From Diadophis punctatus similis (lineage: Eukaryota; Chordata; Lepidosauria; Squamata; Dipsadidae), in contig JALIGW010000026.1 in assembly GCA_023053685.1 (NCBI GenBank), positions 1,953,318 through 2,017,317 on the forward strand: a stretch of DNA of 64,000 bases, given 5' to 3'. Shown one piece after another: positions 54,603 through 64,000 of this stretch. Position 1 is the stretch's first letter; each line of letters begins with the position of its first letter. The translations under genes were made by a program, and so were the position numbers. The notes under the pieces were generated by a model. That model had not been told where the DNA came from. It was given only the letters and a program-made list of their open reading frames with translations, and made no database searches.

Positions 54603-54973
54603 TCTACAACTATTTATTTAGTGACCGTTTGAAGTTACAGGGGCACTGAAAAAAGTGACTTAGGACCGTTTTTCACACTTACGACCATTGCATCATCCCC
54701 TCGATCACGTGACCAAAATTCAGCCGCTTGGCAGTTGACTCGTATTTATGACGGTCACAGTGTCCCGGGGTCACATGATCGCCTTTTGCAGCCTTCTGAC
54801 AAGCAAAGTCAATGGGGAAGCCAGATTCACTTAACGACCATCTTACTAACTTAACAGCCACAGTGATTCACTTAACAACTGTGGCAAGAAAGGTCGTAAA
54901 ATGAGGCAAAACTCACTTTACAACCGTCTCAACAGAAATGTTTGGCTCGATTGTGAGTCGAGGTCTCCCTGCA
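54603..54973 (-). mobile_element. Tigger-like element, nearly complete
   Basis: All interior motifs in reverse order: TTTAGTGACCGTTTGAAG, GATCACGTGACCAAAATTC, AACTGTGGCAAGAAAGGTCG, TCGATTGTGAGTCGAGG. The outermost bases are diverged. Confidence 0.8.
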
Positions 54974-55624
54974 TTTGCCCCTTATCTGGTCGTTGGGGTG
55001 CTCTAGCCAGCATTTCTCTCTGTTCCTTACATAAATTCACAATTCTTTAATCAGTTTCTATTTGAGTGACAGCTAAATAGAACATAGTGGTAAGTTTCAT
55101 TTGCCACATAAAAGGATGCAGATACCAATGAATAGAGTAAATAACTATTAAGACATTTACATAAATGCTAGCCCTTAAAATGTTTACACTTCCTGATTTT
55201 GAATAAGGATTTGGGGTTTTTTTTCTTCTTTTTGTCATTTTGCAAAAATGGAGATTTATTATTATTCCCCCCCCCCCGAATCTCCTTGTGTGGGGGCGAG
55301 GTTGTCTTTGCTATGCAAGGATTAAATTCGCAGAAGAAGGGTATTGTTTGTGTACCTTTTTGTGTTAACCATAAGCGATAAAACAAAGCCAGCCCACACG
55401 GCTTTTTTTTAATGGAAGATCTAATCACAGAAAGCTTATTTGAATCAACACATCAAAACATTTTTTTTAAAAAATAGAAGGCTTTGATGAAAGGAAGGAA
55501 AATACACAAGTTTGTCCAATGAATATTGTTTGGAAACGAATTTACAGTGGAGAGAAGCCCTGTCTCATGATTAAAGGCAGGGAATTGTTTAGGGATAAAC
55601 AGCAGTTGGGTTGGAGATCTCAAA
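54974..55624. other. no recognisable feature
   Basis: Unrecognised stretch with a C run near 55267-55277. Confidence 0.3.
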
Positions 55625-55965
55625 ATTTGAATTAGGAATGATGGCATTCTTCCAATATTTGAGGGGTTGCCACAAAGAAGAGGGGTTCAACCTATTCTCC
55701 AAAGCACCTGAGGGCAGGACAAGAAGCAACAGATGGAAACTAATGAAGGAGAGAAGCAACCTAGAACTAAGGAGGAATTTCCTGACAGTCTGAACAATTA
55801 ACCATTGGAACAGCTTGCCTCCAGAAGTTGTGGATGCTCCATCACTGGGGGTTTTCAAGAAGAGATTGGACAGCCATTTGTCTGAAATGGCATAGGTTAT
55901 CCTGCTTGAGCAGGGGGTTGGACTAGAAGACCTCCAAGGTCCCTTCCAAGTCTGTTATCCTGCTA
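55625..55965 (+). mobile_element. CR1 LINE 3' end, long
   Basis: The frame starting near 55635 reads MMAFFQYLRGCHKEEGFNLF, SKAPEGRTRSNRWKLMKERS, NLELRRNFLTV, then the 3' end CTAGAAGACCTCCAAGG and TGTTATCCTGCTATTATT. Confidence 0.9.
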
Positions 55966-56029
55966 TTATTTGGTATTCAATTTTTGCTTTTCCCACAATG
56001 CTCACTGAAAAGGAGCAAAAACCTCAAGG

Positions 56030-56030
56030 A

Positions 56031-56081
<51 letters not shown>
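56030..56081. repeat. (GT)n microsatellite at a SINE tail
   Basis: About 24 GT repeats directly before the antisense tail of the following SINE. Confidence 0.95.
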
Positions 56082-56082
<1 letters not shown>

Positions 56083-56330
56083 CATTTTTTGCTGATAAAT
56101 AAAAATAAAGGGAGACTATTATAGATCTATTTCGAGCTACTTAGCTCTCGTCAGATAGCCATACCCTTACTGGGATTTGAACCTGGGCTGCCTGCCTTGT
56201 AAGGCAGCAGCTTAGCCATTAGGCCACAGGCTCTATTCCCTATCAGCTCTTCACCAGGAAACGGTTATATTTTTTTTTGTCGTATTATCCTGGTGTACCC
56301 AAATATGGGAGAAAGCATCACAGCTTTCAT
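56082..56330 (-). mobile_element. tRNA-derived SINE, third family
   Basis: AGCATTTTTTGCTGATAAAT, ATCTATTTCGAGCTACTTAG, TGGGATTTGAACCTGGGC (antisense B box) and TTAGGCCACAGGCTC. Same extension as the 50.3-kb copy. Confidence 0.78.
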
Positions 56331-56361
56331 TTTCCTTTCGGCCCCTCTCTGGCTATATATA

Positions 56362-56517
56362 TATATATATATGAAACACATTTTGCTGATAATGAAAATA
56401 AAGGGAGACTAGTATAGATCTATTTCAAGCTATTTAGCGCTCATCAGCTAGCCATACCCTTACTGGGATTCGAACCTGGGCAGCCTGCCTGTAAGGCAGT
56501 ACCTTTAACCTCCAAGC

Positions 56518-56518
<1 letters not shown>
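56362..56518 (-). mobile_element. tRNA-derived SINE, third family, between (AT)n and (GATA)n
   Basis: AACACATTTTGCTGATAATG, TGGGATTCGAACCTGGGC and CCTTTAACCTCCAAGCC. The head passes directly into GATA repeats and the tail into a short (AT)n. Confidence 0.78.
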
Positions 56519-56636
<118 letters not shown>

Positions 56637-57389
56637 GTAGATGGATATGTGTGTGTGTGTGTGTTATCAAGGACTCCCTGTACTTGTCTGTCTAGACCAA
56701 GCCGGATTTCAAGGTTGTGTCTTTCCAACTTCTGAAATCCATATGCCATTAGCAGAAAGTTGGGTTCCTAAAAAGATCTTTGCAGGTTTCTTTTTAAAGC
56801 TCAGCTGTTCTCAGAACTGGAGAAGCTTTTGTGATCAGAGACCAAATGTCCTTTTTTTTCTTTGTGGCAGTAAACAATGCTGCTTGTTGATCTGTCCCGT
56901 GGGAGCTTCCCAGATCCTATAAATCAAAGATGTCTGCCGGGAACTTATAATAGGAATAAAATCCGCTGTGTGGTCCCATTTTCTTTTCAGAAAAAAGGAA
57001 TATTTTCCTCATATCTGCCTCTGGAAAGTCTGTTGCTCTTTGCATCTCCTTGGATCTTAACATGATGATGTTAAAATCTCTTCCAGGGTTGGGTAAACAT
57101 TGTTCTCTTTTAGCAACTCAATTTCTTTGTTTTTTTTAAAAAAGAAGCTGCACACATAAACAAAAACACCTACAAATTAGGGTCAAACATTTCAGCAAAT
57201 TGCCATGTGGTGTTTTAGAAAGTAGGGTGTCTATTGCATGATGCAGAATATCATCTAGTGTGATTCTTCATTTGCGGCAGGCTTGTGTCCAGGATTTCAC
57301 TATAGGCCAGATGTGTGCACTTTGCAATTCACAAGCTCATACACAGAACACTCAAATTTGCTAGCAAATCATCTAAAATCAGTCTTCCT
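56637..57389. other. no recognisable feature
   Basis: A short (GT)n near 56647-56663, otherwise unrecognised. Confidence 0.3.
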
Positions 57390-57785
57390 TCCTTCCTTCC
57401 CTCCCTCCCTCCCTCCCTCCCTCCCTCTCTTCCTTTCCCTTTTTCCCTTTTTCTCCTTCCTTTTTCTCCTTCCTCCTTTCTGCCTTCCCTCCTTCCACCT
57501 CTCTTTCCTCCCTCCCTCTCTCCCTCCTTTCCTTCCTCCCTCTCTCCCTCCTTCCTTTCTTCCCTTCCTCCTTCCCTTCTCTTCCTTTCCCTTTTTTCCC
57601 CTTTTCTCCTTCCTTCCTTTTCTCCTTCCTCCCTTCTTCCTTCCCTCCTTCTGCCTCTCTTTCCTCCCTCCCTTCCCTCCCCTCCCCTCCCCTCCCTCCT
57701 TCTGCCTCTCTTTCCTCCCTCTCTCCCTCCTTTCCTTCTTTCCTCCCTCTCTCCCTCCCTCCCTCCCTTCTTCCTTCCCTCCCTA
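57390..57785. repeat. polypyrimidine tract (CCCT/CCTT/TTTC)
   Basis: About 400 bp of almost pure C/T on the plus strand. CTCCTTCTGCCTCTCTTTCC and similar blocks recur two to three times. It lacks the CAGCATC core of the other tracts. Confidence 0.93.
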
Positions 57786-57912
57786 AGGTGGGACTATAAC
57801 TCACTGTCTCCTGGTGATTGGCCCAAAGTCACCCAGCTGAGTTTCCTGCCTAAGGTGGGGCTAGAAATCACCGTCTCCTGGTATCTAGCCTGGTGCCCTG
57901 ACCGCTAGACCC
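57786..57912 (-). mobile_element. tRNA-derived SINE (15.3-kb family), head and two units
   Basis: GGTGGGACTATAACTCACTG, GGTGATTGGCCCAAAGTC, AGGTGGGGCTAGAAATCACC, then the head CTAGCCTGGTGCCCTGACC. It abuts a polypyrimidine tract, as the 38.3-kb copy does. Confidence 0.78.
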
Positions 57913-58941
57913 AACATGCATAATGTCTCCCACTGTGCATCTTCTCCCTACTTTCTAGAGCCTTGGTATTCTTTGTGAGGCCCCCAATCTTATTTCCTCC
58001 GTGTTGCAGAAGGTCCTACTTGGTGCTGCGCGGGGTTCCTTCCAATCCTGATTCTTCTGAGCAGCTCTTTGATGGGCTTGGCTGCTCCTAAACTCCTGTT
58101 TTCTCCAGCAAACATCCTCTTCCGATGTGGTCTGTGGTATTCGGTCAAGTCTTGCTTGAAATATCTTAAATTACAGCCTTTTCTCTCTGCTTCCCATGGG
58201 AAGCCGTCCCGAGGACTAAGAGCTGTAACTGTCAAGCTGTCTCTTTCTAAAACATTCCTCTCATGCCTCCCTTTGCTTAATTTCATTTCATCGCTTGACC
58301 GTTCGGCTTTTCATTCCACTCTTGGGAAAAGCATCCATTTTCTCCACCATCTCTGGAGCTGATTCCCTTAATATCTATTTGGCTGTTTCATCTGAGCTGT
58401 TGAACACTGCATCATCTTGGCGGGTTCCTAATGCTAGTTTACCATCTCTTGAAAAATAAAAAGCTCTCCTGTAAGTTGGTTTCATTTTGCTGTTCACTGC
58501 AGCCTCTCCTCAGCCCTAATAATGTGTCAGGAGCAAATAACCAGCAGCATTCGTTGAGTTCAAAGCAAAGAAGAGTGTATTATTGCTACCTCAAATAGAA
58601 GAATCTAGTCAACTAGGAAAGAGTCAACAGAATTCAAGGAGGGCTGGATATGGGTCTCTTGTGACTGTGCAGTGACTCCAAACTGATGACACATTTAACC
58701 CTGCCTTCCAGCTCAGCCTCTTCTTCTGCTATATCAAGACTGGTAATTTGTGTATTATAAGATGATTCTCATGTGTGCCATGCATCACAGAATTAGTTAA
58801 AAGATGCAATCAGGACTCTAACGCTTGCTTCAGGAGACAGCCAAAATTGAATCGACATTGGCTGCCAAATTTTTGTAAAAACACATTCCATGTTGGTTAG
58901 AATGTCCGGCCAGCTCTCTGAAGCTTTGATTTCACCCATAA
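57913..58941. other. single-copy-looking stretch
   Basis: About 1 kb, unrecognised. The 58.5-58.75 kb part may be an old LTR-like repeat; no termini seen. Confidence 0.3.
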
Positions 58942-59013
58942 TGGAGAATATTTGTAGCTCAGGATTGAAATGAGAGGTCCTTGGTGGTCTCTGAATTTGG
59001 TTGTCTTATTACA

Positions 59014-59047
59014 GATGTTTCATTACCCAACTAGGTAACATCATCAG
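59014..59047 (-). ncRNA. hammerhead-like motif
   Basis: CTGATGA, full stem II (GTTACC with GGTAAT, loop TAGTTG) and GAAAC are intact. GTC is mutated to ATC, but an NUH triplet (AUC) is retained; stem I can use GCA with TG. Confidence 0.45.
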
Positions 59048-59099
59048 TGCTGCAGTGAAGCCTCCTCCTTTTCTCCACAAACCCAATTCCCTTCTAGTA

Positions 59100-59133
59100 C
59101 TGATTATGTTCCCTAGTTGGGTCATGAAACATC
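59100..59133 (+). ncRNA. hammerhead-like motif, inverted partner
   Basis: CTGATTA instead of CTGATGA, weakened stem II, GAAAC intact, ATC. Decayed at an invariant position. Confidence 0.35.
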
Positions 59134-59172
59134 TGCAAGAAAACAACCAAACTCAGAGAGCACCAAGGAGCC

Positions 59173-59664
59173 CTCACTTTGATTTCAGCGTTAAAGTCTT
59201 CCTCCCATTAGGTTTTTTTCAAATCATAGATTTCCACAGCTATCTCATTTTTAACCATTTCCATCTTAATAAATACTCAGAATTATGGACTTCTAATAAT
59301 TGCTCCCAAAATCTTTGGGGTTATGGGACGCTTTGATCAGTTGGTTCTCTTTGGAGGAGAATCAATTGCCTCACTTTTGAATTAAATCTTTAAACAGCTC
59401 TGGGGTTTTTTTGCATCAAATTGAGTGCCAATCACAAACCACTTTGCCGGTTGTTTTTTAACGGAGGCAAGAAGACATTTTATCAGTCTGAATCACCTGT
59501 TTGGCTCAATGCAATTCGTCAAATCAAATGAACCAGAATTTGGATAGAAAGTTGGATAGAGTTTGGATAGAGTTTGAGGAGGGATAGAAAGCTCTGTCCA
59601 GGGTCCTGATTAGCTTTTCTAATTTCCGTCTGATCCAATTGACCAAGATTTTTGTCTAATAATG
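59173..59664. other. no recognisable feature
   Basis: Unrecognised stretch, with a local GGATAGA(A/G)-type repetition near 59538-59590. Confidence 0.3.
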
Positions 59665-59702
59665 GGTCCTTGGTGCTCTCTGAGCTTGGTTGTCTTCTTG
59701 CA

Positions 59703-59739
59703 GATGTTTCATTATCCAAACTAAGTAACTTTATCACTG
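59703..59739 (-). ncRNA. hammerhead-like motif (degenerate)
   Basis: GAAAC and the downstream bases are present but the CTGATGA box is disrupted (AGTGATAAAG). It is listed because it pairs with the adjacent inverted copy. Confidence 0.28.
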
Positions 59740-59746
59740 ATGAACA

Positions 59747-59781
59747 CTGATGAAGTTACCTAGTTTGGGTCATGAAACGTC
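59747..59781 (+). ncRNA. hammerhead-like motif, inverted partner
   Basis: CTGATGA, GAAACGTC and TGCAAG are intact; stem II is ACC-type with wobble and a mismatch. The best preserved plus-strand core. Confidence 0.45.
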
Positions 59782-59855
59782 TGCAAGAAGACAACCAAGC
59801 TCAGAGAGCACCAAGGACCCTACATTTCATCCCTGAGCTCCAAATATTCTCCTTT

Positions 59856-60666
59856 ATTTTTGCCTAACCAATCTTCTTGCTAGTTCTCACACCAATACTC
59901 TTCTTTTTAAATTACAATTGGGTAGCCACCATGTTGGATTTTTAAGGAAATGTTGAAATTTTGGCAGGGGTGTTTCCATATAATTCTCTGGCTCCAGGTT
60001 TGACATCTCTGACGTATTGAAACTTGAGTGGGTGATCCCAGTTCTATTGCATTTGCTCCCTTGTTCAACCAGGGTTATGAGTGTCCACTGGAAACCAACT
60101 ATCAATAGACCCCACTGTGACTTATCTCCCTTGCTAGAAAAGGATGTCATTTGGACACTTCTGTACAGTTCTCTTGGCATATGCTCGTTTGCAAAAAATG
60201 ACAAATTGCCAAAATGTCTTCCATGCATATGTATGTTAACTCTATTAGCCTGAAGTTCTTGGAGTTGGAATTCAGAAGATCTGGACTTAATCAGTGTGGG
60301 AAATAATTGAAAACAATAGTCTAATCCTTTAAAAAGGATTTTAAAAATTAAGCAATCACTAGACCATATTATCCCACCCAGGGTTGTCTCAAACCATGAG
60401 ATGGGTGGCATATAAATGTAATAATTAATAAATATTGAAGGCAAGAAGTGATATGTAAGGAAAGAAAACAGAAGCACAGCGGGGTGCGACGCATTGAGGC
60501 TTATCTGTCAATCTGTCTATCTCATCTCACAGCAAGCCTTCAAAAAGGCATTAGGTATTTTCTGCATCTATTCTTGCAAATTGCTGATGGTTTTATGTCA
60601 AACTATATTAGCATGAAAATCCTGGAGTAAATAGCTTTCCTGACTGGTGTACAATGATTGAAAATA
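59856..60666. other. no gene recognised; 196-codon minus-strand frame
   Basis: A minus-strand frame spans 59887-60477, longer than expected by chance, including NTSEMSNLEPENYMETP and FQHFL. I do not recognise it. A LINE/SINE tail relic (GAGATGGGTGGCATATAAATG, about 60399-60432) overlaps its start, which suggests an old repeat. Confidence 0.35.
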
Positions 60667-61612
60667 ACAGAGGGACAGAGTTGGAAGGAACCTTGGAGGT
60701 CTTCTAGTCCAGCCCCCTGCTCAAGCAGGACACCCTATGCCATTCCAGACAAATCGTTGTCCACTCTCGTCTTGAAAACCTCCAGTGATGGAGCACCCAC
60801 AACTTCTGGAGGCAAGCTATTCCACTGATTAATTGTTCTCACTGTCAGGAAATTATGCTTAGTTCTAGGTTGGATCTCTCTTTAATGATCTTCCATCCTT
60901 TACTTCTTGTCCTGCCCTAAGGTGCTTTGGAGAATAGGTTGACCTCCTCTTCTTTGTGGCAAATATTGGAAGAGTTCTACTGTATTTCTCCCTTAGTCCT
61001 TCTTTTTACTAGACTAGACATATCCAATTTCTACAACTGTTCTTCAGATGTTTCACCCATCTCCTCCCACTTATGACTGTATGACTGTAACTTGTTGCTT
61101 GTATCCTTACAATTTATACTGATTGTTTCTCAATATGATTTGATTGATTATTTGTACCCTATGACTATCGTTTTGTACCTTACGATTCTTGACAAATGTA
61201 TCTTTTCTTTTATGTACACTGAGAGCATATGCACCAAAGACAAATTCCTTGTGTGTCCAATCACACTTGGCCAATAAAGAATTCTATTCTATTCTATTCT
61301 ATTCTATTCTATTCTATTCTATTCTATTCTATTCTATTCTATTCTATTCTATTCTATTATTCTATTCTACTATTCTATTCTATTCTATTCTCTGTTATTA
61401 TTCTATTCTACTATTCTATTCTATTCTATTCTATTCTATTCTATTCTATTCTATTCTTCTGTTCTGTTCCTTATTCTGTTCTATTCTATTCTATTCTATT
61501 CTATTCTATTCTATTCTATTCTATTCTATTCTATTCTATTCTATTCTATTCTATTCAGTCTCAAGTCCCCTAATCATCTTTGTTGCTCTTCAGTTGAGCA
61601 CTTGTAGTAATT
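60667..61612 (-). mobile_element. CR1 LINE split by another LINE tail
   Basis: Antisense CR1 from AGAGTTGGAAGGAACCTTGG (60678) through the coding remnant to CTGTTCTTCAGATGTTT (about 61050). It resumes at CTCAAGTCCCCTAATCATC (61561) to about 61612, which is the next part of CR1. The 500-bp gap is another LINE's 3' end. Confidence 0.85.
61051..61557 (+). mobile_element. CR1/L3-like LINE 3' tail with (ATTCT)n microsatellite
   Basis: Body 61051-61270, with ATGCACCAAAGACAAATTCC and CACTTGGCCAATAAAGAATTC, then (ATTCT)n to 61556 with three short interruptions (ATTATTCTATTCTAC type, CTGTT near 61391, TTCTGTTCTGTTCC near 61457). Same family as 18.46-18.83 kb, with about 80 bp more of the body. Confidence 0.85.
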
Positions 61613-61637
61613 CTCTGGAGCTCTGATTGGAAATCTG

Positions 61638-61778
61638 AAAAGCAGAACCATTTCAACCGAAGGTGGTTTAACTGCATTTAGACTAGCATTCTGGACGTGC
61701 CTTCCAGAATCCCTGTTTCAATGCTGGTCCGAATGCAGTTAAACTACCTTCCTCTCCCTTTGAGATGGTTCTGCTTTT
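61638..61778. mobile_element. foldback MITE candidate
   Basis: AAAAGCAGAACCAT at the left and ATGGTTCTGCTTTT at the right (one mismatch inside), with inner matches GGTTTAACTGCATT and AATGCAGTTAAACTACC and TTCTGGA/TCCAGAA at the centre. About 140 bp. Confidence 0.6.
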
Positions 61779-62749
61779 CTTTTTGCTTCCACCAAGCAAG
61801 ATTTATATTTCTACCAAATGTTTATCACAACTGCTTCAGGGTGATGTACAGCACAGCTGCTACGTATTTTTTGTGTGGAAGAAAAACAGACAACCTCTCT
61901 CAGTCAAAACTGAAAGGTCTATGCCCAGCTACTATGTGTTTTTGGTATTTATTTGTGTTTTATATTGTGTATTTTTGTGGATTTGGTTTTTTTTTTTTTG
62001 CAAGGTGCCTAGAGTCTGGTAAAATTGAGATGGGTGGCTACATAAATCAAATAATTGATAAATGTACCTTTGCTTGCATTGTATTGTTAAGCCCTGCAAG
62101 GTAGGCCAGCGTTAGCCATGATCAGAGTTTATCAGGGTGGCTGTGGAAAATATTGTTCAGTTTTTTGGTTTGGTTGCATTGATATTCAATATCATATATT
62201 CAGTGCTTGTATTTGTATATTTTTCTGAGCTCGCACAGGGTACCAAATCATAAATTAACTAACTGCATTCCCACAACCCACAAAGCTACCGATGTAGACC
62301 CAAATTTTGAGCACCCTTAATGGTGAAAAGGAACCTGGTTTGTTGCAGTGCAGTGGCAACCAGCAAGCCATTCACCAACCCAATTAAATGTATTGGGTAG
62401 GTAAGTAAATAAGGGTATTGTTGTAACCACAAGTCATGACATGGGAACGCCATAAAAAGTAGTTGTGTGAACATGCCACTTAGCAAGAATATTGTTTTAT
62501 CAATGCCCGAATGCTTTATGGGCCTCGCACTTTCCCAACAATCAATATTCTTTGTAGCCTGGATGCTTCCGATGAGTCATATGATCACCCATTATCATTG
62601 CTGTGATTACTCACAGCCCTTAATCTTTTGGGATCTGAGAATCAACAGAATTGGCAAGGATCCAAGCAATGCTTTGGTGGTCAAGGGTAACACCTCTCCT
62701 TTAAATTTCCCCACAAGAGCCCATCTTCTTGACTGGCAAATTGGGGGGG

Positions 62750-62751
<2 letters not shown>
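61779..62751. other. no gene; LINE-tail relic near 62.03 kb
   Basis: Unrecognised apart from TTGAGATGGGTGGCTACAT with an ATAAATCAAATAATTG end. Confidence 0.3.
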
Positions 62752-62843
<92 letters not shown>

Positions 62844-62850
62844 ACAGAGA
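62752..62850. repeat. (GA)n microsatellite
   Basis: About 90 bp of GA after a G run, followed by GA-rich degenerate sequence. Confidence 0.96.
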
Positions 62851-62929
62851 GAGAGTAAATAGAGAGAAAGAAAGATTGAAGATGAATTAGAGAGAGAGGG
62901 AATCGGTAGGTAGAGAGAAAGAGAAAGAG

Positions 62930-63495
<566 letters not shown>

Positions 63496-64000
63496 CAATT
63501 TCCCACATTTCTAATTCTTTGTCCATAAATCCTAGCAAGGAATAACTGTGGTTTCATTATAATGTTAGTCCATAGTATCTTTTGCATCATTGTATGGATA
63601 TGCATCCCTTTAAAAAAAAAAAATCTGCTTTTTTCCAAGTCTACCAAGCGAGAGCAGCTGGAATTCTGCACAACAATTGCTGAATTCTGTCTCTTTTTGT
63701 ATTAGGGAGAGAGAGAGGAATAAAGCATGAGATTTTAGCAAGGCGTTCATTACTTCTGAATTCCTTTGGTTTTCCTGGTGCTTGCACAGCCAAAGCGAAG
63801 GCAGTTAGATAATTATTCTCATTACAGCAGCGAAGTTGGCATGCCAGTTGTTCTGGCTTCCAAATAAATGGATTTCTTTTGAAAATCAAGAGATAAAAAG
63901 AAAGTGCAGGAAAAGCAGCCAATAGTTCAATACATGAACTATTTATCCCTCTGTTTTCTTTTTCCATCGACCGTTTGAAAAGATATCTTCACAATCAATG
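63496..64000. other. no recognisable feature
   Basis: Unrecognised to the window edge. The minus-strand frame 63641-63967 is open but matches nothing known. Confidence 0.3.

Larger units (their letters stand above)
58942..59172. mobile_element. Penelope-like repeat, inverted pair
   Basis: GGAGAATATTTGTAGCTCAGG leader, unit on the minus strand with its core at 59014-59047, a spacer of about 50 bp, then a second unit on the plus strand with its core at 59100-59133 and CAGAGAGCACCAAGGAGCC. Confidence 0.62.
59665..59855. mobile_element. Penelope-like repeat, near-palindromic inverted pair
   Basis: 59665-59819 is an inverted repeat with arms of about 70 bp (GGTCCTTGGTGCTCTCTGAG against CTCAGAGAGCACCAAGGACC), continuing to the leader complement CCTGAGCTCCAAATATTCTCC. 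Two head-to-head units with cores at 59703 and 59747. Confidence 0.68.

Overview
The window looks like snake (squamate reptile) nuclear DNA. The evidence is the repeat mix: degraded CR1 LINE 3' ends; a CR1/L3-like LINE tail that runs straight into (ATTCT)n or (ATAGA)n microsatellite; RTE/BovB-type LINE tails; L1 pieces; several tRNA-derived SINE families; many short DNA transposons (hAT and Tigger-like); and long GATA/GACA (Bkm-type) arrays. Dinucleotide, tetranucleotide and polypyrimidine tracts are very dense. No prokaryotic or viral gene is seen.

Only one host-gene exon is convincing: a 24-codon first coding exon on the minus strand (17604-17675). It has a strong start context and a GT donor, and its translation resembles the N-terminus of FIBCD1, a type II membrane receptor that binds acetylated compounds and chitin. 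It lies in a GC- and CpG-rich island (about 17.05-18.2 kb) that probably holds the promoter. By inference, 1-17.6 kb is FIBCD1 intron sequence (transcription runs leftward) and 18.2-64 kb is upstream intergenic DNA. A second piece of host coding sequence, at 43.70-44.06 kb, looks like a copied centrobin-type (CNTROB) coiled-coil fragment joined to a hAT transposon end. The other open frames are repeat translations or are not recognised.

Layout: 0-0.6 kb, a tandem Penelope-like repeat with hammerhead-like motifs. 0.6-17 kb, probable intron with CR1 pieces, an L1 insertion with a 16-bp target duplication, hAT elements with 8-bp duplications, and Tigger-like elements into which SINE, hAT and CR1 copies have inserted. 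15.3-17 kb, two SINEs with internally amplified units. 17-18.2 kb, CpG island and FIBCD1 exon. 18.4-32 kb, microsatellite-rich DNA with a perfect 70-bp-arm palindrome and a roughly 240-bp tandem repeat whose copies hold different microsatellites. 32-43 kb, CR1, L1 (one 5'-inverted), SINEs and RTE tails. 43.7-44.2 kb, the captured fragment. 44-64 kb, more CR1, SINE and Penelope-like copies, a CR1 split by another LINE, and a large GATA/GACA block at the right end.

The observation most worth a second look is a set of about a dozen short motifs with hammerhead-ribozyme-like organisation (CTGANGA box, stem II hairpin, GAAA, then GTC), all in Penelope-like repeat units. Two families share the core but have unrelated stem II sequences that still pair. 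Every reading was made by eye, so coordinates of repeats are approximate to a few bases unless a target duplication is given.
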